A stretch of 64,000 bases of DNA. Source: Odontocerum albicorne (taxonomy: Eukaryota > Arthropoda > Insecta > Trichoptera > Odontoceridae). Below, piece by piece: positions 1-9,889 of the stretch. How positions within the stretch are numbered: position 1 is the first letter of the stretch; the number at the start of each line of letters is the position of its first letter. The stretch covers positions 41,785,234 to 41,849,233 of the forward strand of contig OX463849.1 in NCBI GenBank assembly GCA_949825065.1, in the 5' to 3' direction. Below the pieces are notes generated by a model. It was not told where the DNA came from. It was given only the letters and a program-made list of their open reading frames with translations, and did not search any database. The translations under genes and the position numbers were made by a program.

Positions 1-129
1 ATCCCATACAATAAATCCGACATCAGTTGTAAAATAACGGTATCCGTCGAGTGATATTTTATTTCAAACTATGGCATTTTATCTAGTGGCAACCAACAAT
101 AAGTAACACTATCTAGCCCTAGCTGTGTT

Positions 130-648
130 ATTCTCACCCAATAGCGTTACTCGGCCGTGATTTATCATCCGTGTTCCAGCTGGACTAAGCAACATATTAT
201 AATTTGATGCTTTCTTTAAAGGTACCGCAATCGTTACTGTCTACTTAGATGTAGTTTCCTTAACACGTGCCATACCTCAATAACAGCAGCAAGGCTTTTC
301 TGTCTCCTGTAGTATAACATTCAAATATCAATTATACTACCATGCTATTGCTTACGTTCTTTCTCTGAAGGCGACCCTATCTTAGTCATTTTCCTACTTT
401 TGATGAACTTAAATCGTGCTTGAGACGCCTCTTCACACCAATGGCGTACTTCAGTGACTGCAGCACGTGATTTTTAGTTTTCTCTAGCATGACATTCAAC
501 AATAAGTTCTACTATACCGTACTTCTCTGCCTAGCTCTAGTGGCTTTAATTCGGGGCTTGAAGTGCTTCTTTGTACCGCTGACATGCATCAGTAACAGTA
601 TCACATGGTGTTTGAGTCTCATCTAACAATAGATTATACTATCATGTA
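130..648 (-). repeat. Decayed tandem copies of the CCDC174-like exon end and 3' UTR
   Basis: Downstream of the stop codon of the terminal exon, the exon 3' part recurs about three more times in the same orientation in units of roughly 150-165 bp. Diagnostic blocks on the plus strand are 'gcttgaagtgcctcttcac' in the exon near 720, 'gcttgaagtgcttctttgt' near 558 and 'gcttgagacgcctcttcac' near 418. Between them recur 'tatactatcatg', 'ctatactaccgt'-like and 'tatactaccatg' spacers. The leftmost unit (about 130-290) is weakest. The copies carry indels and cannot encode the coiled coil. Confidence 0.6.
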
Positions 649-875
649 TTAAATACCTTCTTCCTCTGGAGGCAGCCCTGCCCTTGCCCTCTGCCTAGCT
701 CTGGCAGCCTTAACTCGTGCTTGAAGTGCCTCTTCACGCCGCTGCCGTGCCTCAGCAGTGGCGACTCGTGCCTTTTCAGTATCTTTGCGTGCTGCGGCTA
801 ACTCGGACTGTTGGCGGGCACGCTCCGTGGCATCACCACTCAAAGAGTAATAGCCCACACCATGAGCTCGAGCCT
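649..875 (-). CDS. CCDC174: Terminal coding exon of a CCDC174-like coiled-coil protein
   Basis: This is the only convincing host exon. Minus-strand reading from 875 to the TAA at 651-649 gives a peptide starting at the split codon of EARAHGVGYYSLSGDATERA and ending ARQRARAGLPPEEEGI. The GVGY(Y/F) motif, followed by a D-x-E-x-R-x-x-Q pattern and an Arg/Ala/Glu-rich coiled coil ending in ARxxxxRxR, matches my recollection of the conserved block of CCDC174, a nuclear protein linked to RNA processing. Upstream (876-900) is a strong acceptor: a T-rich tract then TTTAG, implying a phase-1 intron with a split Glu codon. The exon is clearly more GC-rich than its surroundings. The open frame extends upstream to 1026, but that part is intron. 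The human protein, as I remember it, continues well past this motif, so the homologue may be shorter or this isoform truncated. No upstream exon was recognised in the window. Confidence 0.7.
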
Positions 876-1072
876 CTAAAGACAAAGAAAAAAAAAGTAT
901 TATTATCCAACATAATGCGAACCCTACGGAAATTCCTAACCAACTTGTTTTGAACTTAAATAAATTATAAGAGTTTAATGACAACAATATGTTATGTATA
1001 GGCAAATATACTCGTATATCCTGCAATTACACATATATGTTGAGAAAATGGAAAAAATATATAATATATTTG

Positions 1073-1200
1073 AGAGAGATAAGCTATCAAAAGCTTCGGG
1101 CACATCTCATAACATCCTAACAATCGAGATACACCCCCACCAATGAGTGAGAGAGTCCGGCTGCAAGGATTCCAGATGTTTTTCAGCCCATATACTTCTA
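1073..1200 (+). repeat. Dispersed repeat R1, copy 1
   Basis: About 130 bp sharing the ordered blocks 'cacatctcataacatc', 'cgagatacaccc', 'ccaatgagtgagagagtccg' and 'agatgtttttcagccca' with copies at 4486, 4676 and (reversed) 11601. The family is not recognised. Confidence 0.55.
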
Positions 1201-1371
1201 CAAGTTTACTTTACAAAAAATTACATGATAAAAATTAAAGAATTTTATTTACATCATACATCATCAATATATTCGTTTAGACATTTTTCACCCTATACAA
1301 CATCAATACATTAATTAAAATATATTATACATTTTTTTAATGATATTATGGCGGTCGCCCACTCGGAACAC

Positions 1372-1757
1372 TGTGGGCGTTCATACATACGGTCAATGAC
1401 CGATGAAATGACCTTCGCATTCCTCGATAAAATCTAAATAAACAAGTCCAAAGTTCACACGCCGGCCATTCAACCCATAGCCGAGCGGACCGCATTCCAT
1501 ACTAGAGAGAGAACGCACCACGTTTGTCTCGCCAGTTCCGTATTTGAATGATACCTACATACAACAATTAATCGTTTTGCATTCGCAGAAACGAGACGTA
1601 GGCATATCGCGAGCGCATTCCCGTGCACATTCAAAAAAGATATAAATACCTACGTTACTAATAAAATTCCACTCTCTTTCCGCATTGCGATCTAACGTGT
1701 TTTATTATTTATCAACAAATCATCATCATCATCTCTTCCTTTAAGGACTAGCTCCTA
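1372..1757 (+). mobile_element. LTR-like repeat (probable solo LTR), copy 1
   Basis: This copy aligns along its length with the minus-strand repeat at 44091-44478 and more distantly with 27660-28181. Shared blocks in order are a GGTCAATGACC-like start, 'gaccgcattccat', 'gcgcattcccgtgcacattc', a TATAAATAC box at about 1640, AATAAAATTCC about 20 bp later, and 'ttattatttatcaacaa'. A TATA box followed closely by a polyadenylation signal is what an LTR would show. The right boundary is uncertain and no target duplication was seen. Confidence 0.45.
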
Positions 1758-2640
1758 AAATATTATATTCCATTCTACGTATTTTAACTCGAAACTTGCG
1801 GGTACCGTTTAGTATCTACTATCTTTATATTATTTATAAAAAAAGGTTTTAATGTGATTTTCACGTAAAGTTTGTTTAACACCTTTTTGGTTGGATGAAA
1901 TATAGTAATAAATCCGAGAATTTGTACTGTATACAACAAAACTGGAATATAATATATTCGTTAAGAATTTTTTTAATAAAATTTGCAAATATAATCGTAA
2001 TTAAACAAATTAATCAAAAAGGAATATGCCATGTTACAATATGAGCGACACTTATATCTAAGTGTAATTCTGGAAAAACTAAAGCGGAAGTTTTACCCAA
2101 ATATGGATTAATAATCAAGATTTCTCTTAATATTGTTCATAGTTATAACAATAAATAACAGCGTATATTCTTAACACAACCATGTGGCATTTACAATATA
2201 TAGATAAATACGGTTATAACGAAGGTACGATCCAAGGGGAATAAACCCATGTTAATTGCAGAACCACCGATGCAGTTTGCACCATGCACGGCCCTGGGGC
2301 GTATCATCTGCACCGCTTCTCATGTTTGTATCCGCCATCATTCCACCGTCGAAATATCTACACTGAAGTCTGGAACTTAAAAAAATATTGAAACTGGATA
2401 CTTGAATACAAAATAATAGATTTTTATTTAAGCTTTATGAGCACCTACACATTATTCAGACACAGAAAAAAAAAGTATAAAATTGCGTGAAAAATTCTTA
2501 TTTGAAAATAGTTTTATTTGTAAAAAAAACTAAATTCTCTGATATTAATACGTTTCAATGAAAAGTTTACGTTGAAAAAATAGTTTTGAATCCAGAATAC
2601 ATAGACTGAGTACTGGAAAGTATATATTTACATATATACC
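1758..2640. other. AT-rich intergenic or intronic sequence
   Basis: No coding similarity, terminal repeat or tandem structure seen, apart from a modestly GC-richer patch at 2230-2370. Confidence 0.4.
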
Positions 2641-2644
2641 AGTT

Positions 2645-2880
2645 GGCAGAAAAGACAGAGCGCCAGACTTCCCTATCTCGATACACATCCTTCACCTATT
2701 CTATATCCAGACAACTCCTACGATTTCTCTGACTTTCTAAGTTTCCTCCTTTAAAATATAATTCACTTGATCCAACCAAACGTTTTTTGGGCTTCCTCTA
2801 TCACGCTTTTCACTCACATTTTCACTATACATTTGTTAGTATTTCTTAATTCTGTTAGTACTACAAATTTAAAAAAAAAT
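2645..2880 (-). mobile_element. LINE-B 3' remnant
   Basis: Read on the minus strand this resembles the 3' coding end of LINE-B: blocks equivalent to 'gcgctctgtcttttctgcc', 'gatgtgtatcgagataggg' and 'ggatcaagtgaat'. It is the reverse complement of the better copies near 27060, 36200 and 53200. The reading frame is destroyed. Confidence 0.45.
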
Positions 2881-2904
2881 CTTATATATTCTTTCTGTTT
2901 CATA

Positions 2905-2976
2905 GTGCCCATTATTGAGGAGTTAAGCGGTAGAATAAAATGGTGCCCATTATTGAGAAGTTAAGTGGTAGAATAA
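2905..2976 (+). repeat. Two-copy 37-bp direct repeat
   Basis: The block starting 'gtgcccattattgag' and ending 'ggtagaataaaa' occurs twice head to tail, directly upstream of the Penelope-like fragment. Confidence 0.6.
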
Positions 2977-2994
2977 AAACATATTGTACATTTC

Positions 2995-3456
2995 GTGGTT
3001 ATTTCAACCAAAAATATTCCAAGTCACATAAAGCCAGCTTTTTACACTAATTTTAATCGGAAACTCTTATTTAATGGGAAAGGCAAAAATGGAATACTTA
3101 GCAACAGTGGCGTGTTTAAACTTTTATGTGCTGGCTGTGATAATTTCTATATAGGAAAGACAGGAAGATCTTTTGAAAAGAGATTTCGTGAACACAAATC
3201 CGCCTTAACAAATCCTCTAATTTATTCTGAAATGGCTAATCATTGTCACCGTGAAAACCATACTTTTTCTATCGATAATGACAAATTCTTACATATCAGT
3301 AGTAACGAAAATAAATTGGACAGATTAGAGGCCCTAGAAGTTTCTAAGTCAGTTCATCGATCCGAACATCTGGTGAACAGTTATATCCCAAAAATCTCTC
3401 CGCTCTTGGCCGAAATCGCCCCATGCCTCCCTCGCCCCTCAGTTCCCAACCGTTGA
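2995..3456 (+). CDS. GIY-YIG endonuclease domain of a Penelope-like retroelement (5'-truncated)
   Basis: The open frame of about 153 codons carries the C-terminal endonuclease of a Penelope-like element. Around residues 44-70 it reads LLCAGCDNFYIGKTGRSFEK followed by RFREHKSA. The Cys-x-x-Cys before a degenerate GIY-YIG core (NFYIG), the catalytic-type Arg in TGRSFEKRF and the EH of REHK are the signature of this class. The reverse transcriptase that should lie upstream is absent, so the copy is truncated at its 5' end; the GTG listed as a start is not a true start. No in-frame stop breaks the domain. Such domains nick DNA for target-primed reverse transcription. A free-standing GIY-YIG nuclease is less likely because the linker and downstream region also look like a Penelope-like element. 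Confidence 0.75.
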   Translation: MVISTKNIPSHIKPAFYTNFNRKLLFNGKGKNGILSNSGVFKLLCAGCDNFYIGKTGRSFEKRFREHKSALTNPLIYSEMANHCHRENHTFSIDNDKFLHISSNENKLDRLEALEVSKSVHRSEHLVNSYIPKISPLLAEIAPCLPRPSVPNR

Positions 3457-3590
3457 AGTGTGTATATTGGTACCAGTTCGAACAGAATTTAGTCTTGTTT
3501 GTACTCCCCTGAAGATGAGGTGAAAGCCTTGAAACCGGTAGGGTTATACCGTTACAAAAAGTGGAATAAACAGTGTTTGATAAAAATAAA
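3457..3590 (+). mobile_element. 3' end of the Penelope-like element
   Basis: A short 3' region follows the stop at 3454-3456 and ends near an A-rich stretch after 'gtggaataaacagtg'. It contains the hammerhead-like motif annotated separately. Confidence 0.5.
3500..3562 (+). ncRNA. Hammerhead-ribozyme-like motif in the Penelope-like element
   Basis: Core-like elements occur in the right order: CTGAAGA at 3509-3515 (fits CUGANGA), GAAA at 3531-3534, then a possible stem III (3535-3551, with one bulged C) leading to GTT at 3551-3553, the expected cleavage position. Stem II pairs GAGG with CCTT but leaves position 3516 unpaired, and stem I is poor. Penelope-like elements are known to carry hammerhead motifs, so position supports the call. 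It is probably degenerate. Confidence 0.3.
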
Positions 3591-4485
3591 TTACAATGTC
3601 TTTAAACCTCCACAACGTTAAGTATAAACAACATATAAAATGGTTCTTTTTTGGACGCAGTATAAGCCTGTAACCACCATAGTAAAGGTGAGATGCTGGA
3701 AGTCGTTATGTCACGTATTAAAGATGCCGTCCCAAAACTGTTCAATAGCGGCGCTATTTTATCGACTCGACGAATCTGACACCCACCCTTAATTGATAAT
3801 GGTGTTACAATAGGGAGATTCACAGTCTCGGCCTGACATGGAAGGACCTGGATTGCCGAGCTGTGGACCGATCTCGACACTCATTTTATGGCATCCTTGT
3901 ATTCTTAATAGACGCAAAAGGTGATGAATGAAATAAAATAGTTTTTAAATGAAATTAAAAAACTTATTATTATTATTATCACTGTTCGCAAACAAGCTCA
4001 GAACAGGATTAATAAGAGTTGACAATTTTAAACAGTACAAATAATTATTCCATCAATTGCCTTCTGTCAGACAATGTTGTCATATTCAAAAGATTTATTA
4101 GTTCGATTCCTTGAAATATAATATTTGGATTTTTTCTATCGAATTGTTAATAAATCACAATAAAAATACAGGATTATTAAAAATAGCAAAACTAAAAATA
4201 CTCGCTAGGTTAATTTAAAAACATGCATTGTAACGAATCATTCAATCACAAATATATTTAAGTAATCACTTATCATCAGGCTTCTAATAACGTTATTGAG
4301 ATAGAAACATTTAAAAATCGGCAATATTAGTTCAGAAATATTTACAAAAATTAATAATGATTTAAAAAGCGAGAGATTTGAACAATTAATAATAAATAAA
4401 TACAGGTTTAGTGATAGCAATATAGTATGTACATAATACATTTAGACACATTTCAAGCGTACATTAAAAAGAGAATACATTAAAA
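3591..4485. other. Unassigned sequence, AT-rich after 3900
   Basis: 3600-3900 is GC-richer and has a 92-codon open frame on the minus strand that I do not recognise; it may be an old repeat. From 3900 the sequence is AT-rich with nothing identifiable. Confidence 0.35.
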
Positions 4486-4616
4486 AAACAGAATCTATCA
4501 AAAGGTCTGGGCTCATCTAAAAACACCTCCCCGGCCAAGATACACCCCACCAATATAGGGCGAGCCCAGCCACGGGGACACCAGATGTTTTTCAGCCCAA
4601 ACCCTTGAACACGTAG
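4486..4616 (+). repeat. Dispersed repeat R1, copy 2
   Basis: Shares 'gggctcatc', 'ggccaagatacaccccacc', 'tagggcgagcccagcc' and 'ccagatgtttttcagccca' with the other R1 copies. Lies about 60 bp upstream of copy 3 in the same orientation. Confidence 0.6.
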
Positions 4617-4675
4617 AACAAGAAGATAAAAAAAACACAGAAAATAAATAGATGACAAAAAAATACATTCAAGAG

Positions 4676-4800
4676 AGAAGATATTAAAAGGTCCGGGCTC
4701 ATCCCAATAACATTCCGCCGGCCGAGATACATCCCACCAATGTAGGGCGAGCCCAACCGCAAGGGCATCGGGGGGCTTCCATCCCACACCCCCGCATATC
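4676..4800 (+). repeat. Dispersed repeat R1, copy 3
   Basis: Same family as copy 2 ('ccgggctcatccc', 'ggccgagatacatcccacc', 'tagggcgagcccaacc'). The minus strand across copies 2 and 3 is open for 107 codons, probably a by-product of the GC-rich repeat. Confidence 0.6.
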
Positions 4801-5913
4801 TAAATTAAAGATAAAATAAAAAAACAAAAACGTATGGCAGAAAACAAAATAAAAAGTAAACCCACATATACCACTTGTTATTCAACACAAATCTAAAAGT
4901 TTTTAGGAATAATTTACTCCCTCTGTCTTATAATTATGCGAATTGTTCGACGCTTCAGACTTACTGAACTATTCGTCTTCAGAAATCACTAGTTCCGCAA
5001 TCGTGTACAGTTGATGACTGACCATAGAGTATCCTTGACTGACCATAGAGTATATTTAAGTTCAAATTCATATTCTGACCTATGCTAAATATAGACAGTT
5101 TTTACTAAACAAATAAATATTCAAAGTTGACTCTCGTATTAAATTTATTAAAGCTTCCTTGAATGTGGTTTCAGTACATCAATTTGGTATGAAGCCTGAC
5201 TCTGAACACAAATAACGAAATTTGAAGATTAGAAATGAGTGTATAGCTCATAACTGTAAAGTCGGGTCTAAGGGTCGGCCATCTTTAGTTTCACATTCGG
5301 TATTGCTTGTCGTGTTTATGTGTTTCTTCAGAACACTCACTGTGCCATGTTCTTGTTTAACGTATTCAGAAAGACGCTACTTGATGAAAAACGATTTCTT
5401 GTCACGACAATATTTAAAAAAAAATATTGATTTTTCTCGCAAAATAACAAAAAAAAATTGTTTTAGGGGGTTTTGTTAATCTGCCACTCATACGAGTACA
5501 TTATTTTTCATAACAAGTATATTCATAACATATTGTAAACTGATCCATTTCTATCTGGCGTATAGCAGCGTGGTTTATCCGGGACAAAGGCTCTGCCTGC
5601 TAGCGCACAGCGGGAAGTGAAAAATTATGTCAAAATTACGTCAAGAGCACTTAGAGCATGAAGCGAGAAGAATTACCCGGTGGGATGAACCCCTTCCTCC
5701 ACTTTGATCATCCCTCTCACCTCATCCCCTCTTCCCTCATTGCCGCTTTACATCAAAACATGTTTGAGAAATTGATTCCTAAAAAATATTATATGGAGAT
5801 CGCTGTCGTAAAATTTATTCATAAATTTTTCATGTCATGTTTCTGTAAACACTTATTTTTAATTTGATTATTTTACACACACTACGGGATATTCTGAACG
5901 TACCAGAAAGCTG
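4801..5913. other. Intergenic sequence, no recognised feature
   Basis: Mostly AT-rich. Small open frames at 5222-5479 and 5658-5867 have no recognisable motif. 'ctgaccatagagtat' is duplicated at about 5017-5052. Confidence 0.35.
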
Positions 5914-6101
5914 AAAATATCTAGTGTTGGTGTTGAATAAAATATCTAGTGTTGTTATTGAATAAAAATATCTAGTGTTGGTGTTAAATAAAAATATCTA
6001 GTGTTGGTGTTAAATAACAACATCTAGTGTTGGTGTTGAATAAAAATATCAAGTGTTGGTGTTGAATAAAAATATCTACTGTTGGTGTTGAATAAAATAT
6101 T
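5914..6101 (+). repeat. Minisatellite, 7 units of about 27-28 bp
   Basis: Head-to-tail units of the form 'aaaatatctagtgttggtg' plus 'ttgaataa', with one- or two-base differences between units and small length changes in the A run. Confidence 0.9.
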
Positions 6102-6529
6102 ATAATAATTAAAATTATGTTAATTTTTCCATGAAAATCTATAAAATAGATTTAACTGTTTGCCACTAACCTGAGTCTGGGTTAATTTGATTTAACTATT
6201 TGCCACTAATCTAAATCTCTTTCATATTGTGTCTCGATAATCTCCATATTTATTTATTTTTCAAGTCGACGATTATCCCGTGCCATATACGTTTTCCGAG
6301 TTTTTTCTTATAATGTTTCTGACTTCACGGGGTTAACTACTTAGGTACTACTACAATAAACATATTTTATATCAATTTCTCAAATAGAATATTAAACACA
6401 GGAATACCGCCCCAACAAATCACCTGACAGCTGAATGTCAAAAGTATAAAATCTTTACTATCGACTATTATTTTTTCAACACTACATCGAAATGTGCATT
6501 AAAAGGAATTATTTCATTATAAATATATA
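6102..6529. other. AT-rich flank of a mariner insertion
   Basis: A duplicated phrase 'tttaactgtttgccactaa' / 'tttaactatttgccactaa' occurs at about 6150 and 6190. Nothing else was seen. Confidence 0.4.
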
Positions 6530-7810
6530 CGAGGGGAGGTCAATATATTTGCGGAATGCAGGGGTTAAGGGAGGGGGCGGTAGTGCGCATGTTCCGATAA
6601 CACGACTCATTATTAGTATATTCACCAAGTTTTAGTCTACTCGTAGTTTTGACAGTATTGTTTAATTATATCGGGAGAGTATGTCGAACGTTAATAACAT
6701 CCCAAGCATGGAAAAAAATGAGTATCGCGCTGTCATTAAGTTTCTCAAAAAACAAGAGAAAACACCTCGAATAATCTTAGAAAAGATGTTAACGGTTTAA
6801 CGGGGACCATTGCCTTGGAAACACGATGGTTTACAAGAGGCATATGTAAGTCTTTTTAAGCAAGGGAGAGAATCGATTGAAGACAACCTCCGACCAGCAC
6901 GGCCAGTTGAAGTCACTTCTTCAAAGATCGTCAAAAAAGTAGAAAAGCTTGTGCTAAAAGATGCCCGCCTAAACAAACAGCTTGCAGAGATGGTTGGAGT
7001 ATCATCTACAACTAATTTGAATATCCTCTATCAGCATCTAGGGATATCAAAAGTCAGTGCAAGGTGAGTGCCCAGAATGCTCACGCCACTTAAAAAACAA
7101 CAACGCGTCGAATGTTTAAGGCAGTTTTTAGACCTCTGCAGAAACAATAAAGATGAGTTTTTGAACCGAATTATTACTGGAGATGAAACTTGGGTTTATC
7201 ATTATGAGCCTGCGTTGAAGCAGGAGTCCATGCAATGGCATAAAAAGGGCACACAGTCCCCCAAGAAGTTCATAGTGTCACAATCGGTTGGAAAAAAATA
7301 TTGCTACATTTTTTTGGGATGCGGAAGGCATACTGCAAATAGATTACAAATATAAGGGCATCACAATAACTGGAGAGTACTACTTTGATCTGCTGATGCA
7401 GTTAAAAGAAACTGTGAAGGAGAAAAGAAGAGCAAAATGTACGAAAGGGGCACTACTTTCGCAAGACAATGCACGCGTGCACAAAAAAAAATTTGCATTG
7501 GCTGCTCTTCATAACTGTGACTTCCAAACATTAAATCACCCTCCCTACAGCTCAGACCTGGATCAGTCTGACTATTATTTGTTTCTAAATATGAAAAAGA
7601 ACTTCGAAGGAAGAAATTTACGGAAGATGAAGAAGTTAAAAGTGCAATTTCGGTTTATTTTGAGGGAGAAAACAATTTTTTTTTCGTAAGTATAAATAAG
7701 CTATTGAAAGACCTGAAAAATGTATTCGAGTTAATAATGGTGGATATATTAAAAAGAAAAATAAAGTTTTTTTCCCCCTTCATTCCGCGAATATATTGGA
7801 CCTTCCCTCG
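6530..7810 (+). mobile_element. Near full-length mariner transposon
   Basis: Ends are inverted repeats: left CGAGGGGAGGTCAATATATT and right, reverse-complemented, CGAGGGAAGGTCCAATATAT, each flanked by TA (6528-6529 and 7811-7812), the mariner target duplication. Length is 1281 bp, normal for an autonomous mariner. It encloses a transposase pseudogene. Confidence 0.9.
6680..7689 (+). pseudogene. Mariner transposase pseudogene (DD34D)
   Basis: Starts MSNVNNIPSMEKNEYRAVIK at 6680. After a frame break near 6795 the frame continues WKHDGLQEAYVSLFKQGRES. An in-frame TGA at 7065-7067 replaces the Trp expected in the conserved (W)VPRML motif. The catalytic core follows: first Asp in ITGDETWVYHYEP, a frame break near 7285-7300 in an A-rich run, second Asp in LSQDNARVH, third Asp in QSDYYLF. 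All three catalytic Asp codons therefore survive, but at least two frameshifts and one nonsense codon prevent expression. Mariner transposases cut and paste DNA at TA sites. Confidence 0.85.
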
Positions 7811-7812
7811 TA

Positions 7813-8144
7813 TATGTATACATTATTATTTTCGTTTTATGACTTACATTACAAATTAACTATGCCCAATTAGTTGGGTAAACACGTATTGATGTGGGCA
7901 TTATTTACGAAGAAAAAAATATGATACAATCCAGTGAATGTCACATTCCTTTTGTAAACATTTTCAAAATGTCTCCTCCAATATTCTAACTTAATATTTT
8001 TCATTCATGCTCACCTTAAATTACTGATATATAAATTTGTTTTGTAATCTTCCCCTTACACACTCGTTATTAAATAAATTCTCGGAACGCAGATGGGATA
8101 ACCCATATTTTAAAAAATCTCTTTAAAAAATCCTAGATTATATA
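7813..8144. other. AT-rich spacer between two mariner elements
   Basis: No feature seen. Confidence 0.5.
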
Positions 8145-9102
8145 CGAGGCATATCCAGAAAGTAAGTGTACTGAAATTTTGTAGGATACAATTTTTTTTA
8201 TTTAAACAAAAAAATTACGTGGTTACCGTAGTACATATGTAAGCTATTTTTCGACATAGTCGCCATTCCTCTCAATGCAGGTGGTGAAGCGGGGTATCAA
8301 CTTTTTGATGCCTTCCTCGAAGTAGTTTCCCGCCAACCCCTCCGTCCACTTCTCCCCCTCCTCCTTTACCTCCTCGTCGGTTGAAAACCTTTTTCCACCC
8401 ATGTGCAGCTTCAGGGAGGTAAAGAGATAGTAATCTGAAGGTGCTAGGTCAGGGGAATGCGCAGGATGGTTCAGGACATCCCATTTAAACGAGGCGAGCA
8501 GTTCCTTCGTGGCGTTGGCCGTGTGTGGTCTGGCATTGTCGTGCAGCAGGCAGACTCCCTTTGTCAGCATGCCTCTCCTCTTGTTCTGAATCGCCCTCCG
8601 CATTTTTTTAGGGTCTCACAGTATCTTGCAGAGTTGATGGTCTCCCCTTGAGGCATATATTCAATTAAAATTATGCCTTGATAGTCCCAAAACACAGATG
8701 CCATGATTTTCTTGGCTGAAATTGTGGTTTTGAACTTTTTGGCGGAGGATGAAGAGGTGTGACGTGACCGTTTTTAAACTCGCGACACCACTTGTACACA
8801 CTCGTATGATTCATAGCTTTATCACCATATGCAGTTTTCACCTCATTATAAACCTCAACCGGAGGTTTTCCCTTCCAAACGAGATAACGGATGACGCCGC
8901 GTATTTCGCACTTGGCGGGAGATTGGATTGAAATTTTTCACGAAACGTGTTGTCGCGTCGACACTTCTCAACGTCCTGACCTCGAACCGGTCTCGTTGCG
9001 GAGGGGAAGGGTCAGGCTACACGGAAGTGTAGCCAACATGTCGAAAATAAAATCCATCCGGTCGTGAGAGCCTCAGTACACTTACTTTCTGGATACGCAT
9101 AG
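8145..9102 (-). mobile_element. Internally deleted mariner (type 1 deletion)
   Basis: Left end CGAGGCATATCCAGAAAGTA after TA (8143-8144). The right end is the inverted copy 'tactttctggatacgc' before TA (9103-9104). Length is 958 bp against about 1.3 kb for a complete element. It belongs to the same family as the elements at 15469 and 19023 and shares the deletion junction of the copy at 19023. Confidence 0.85.
8244..8970 (-). pseudogene. Mariner transposase remnant lacking the first catalytic Asp
   Basis: The minus strand holds an N-terminal piece (CEIRGVIRYLVWKGK-like, then VEVYNEVKTAYGDKAMN), followed at about 8755 by an abrupt join to the catalytic-domain segment SSSAKKFKTTIS. It continues to VCLLHDNARPHTA (second Asp) and LAPSDYYLFTSL (third Asp) and ends near IERNGDYVEK at 8244. 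The segment holding the helix-turn-helix C-terminal part and the GDETW motif is missing, so this copy cannot be catalytic. Confidence 0.8.
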
Positions 9103-9183
9103 TATTTAAACTTATTTGTTAATCATGTTTCGAGAGCTAAGACAGTTTAAGTGACAACATAACATATGACCGAAATGTAATGA

Positions 9184-9385
9184 ACTTCGTCGAGTGGTGA
9201 TAAGATGCCTGTCTTTTAAACAAGGGGTTGCAGGTTCGATCCCATTGAAACCCAAAATTTTATAAAGGGTTCTAGTCTAATTTTCCCTTGAGGCTTGTTT
9301 AAAAACATTTCTAATTATTATTGAAGAGATTGCCACATAGTAATAAGATTGCCTGGTTGCACTGTATTCAACGAAAATATAAAAC
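9184..9385 (+). mobile_element. SINE1 (tRNA-derived), full length
   Basis: tRNA-like head with an A-box-like 'gtggtgataagatg' and B box GGTTCGATCCC at 9233-9243. A body follows, then the LINE-A-like tail 'gaagagattgccacatag', ending in 'gtattcaacgaaaa'. Confidence 0.75.
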
Positions 9386-9889
9386 AATACAATATTCAAA
9401 ACAGTTATTTGAAGTTTAATTTTTTACTTGTTCAAAATATTGTACCGAAGGTTTATTTCAGAATATATTCTTGCTAGAGTTCTTAGGAAGGATATAAGTT
9501 GTAAAATCTGAGAGAAAATGAAGCAATTATTTATCCTATGAACATATAATTAGGGGTGGGTACAAAGTAGGTCGTTCATAATGGCAGGAGTGTTTGCATA
9601 ATACTTGATTACCCAGGACTTTGTGAGCTAATTCCGCATAAAATGGATGAACTCCACTATATTACGCTTATCTTGGTTATGCTTCAAAATATTCCAGAGT
9701 TAAATACCTGCTCCTCTCATTTTAAGACTACACCTAGTTAAGTTAACACAGTACACGGACCAGTGACTTAAAAGTACAACTTAGTAACAAAAACCATCTA
9801 ATATTCTGTATTGTCGTATAAATAAAATTGTAGAAGTCGTGAAATTGAGATTGGTATATGAAAGTGTGGATGATATGCAAATTTCAATA
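9386..9889. other. AT-rich intergenic sequence
   Basis: No feature seen. Confidence 0.45.

Noticed and set aside
717..953. Plus-strand 78-codon frame
   Set aside because: Antisense shadow of the CCDC174-like exon.
876..1026. N-terminal extension with a membrane segment of the 649-1026 frame
   Set aside because: The region is upstream of a strong splice acceptor and reads as AT-rich intron; the apparent hydrophobic segment is translated intron.
2995..3456. Homing endonuclease or host GIY-YIG nuclease
   Set aside because: The Cys-x-x-Cys linker and downstream hammerhead-like region fit a Penelope-like retroelement better, and the frame is 5'-truncated.
4464..4787. 107-codon minus-strand protein
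   Set aside because: Spans two R1 repeat copies and the AT-rich spacer between them; most likely a by-product of the repeat.
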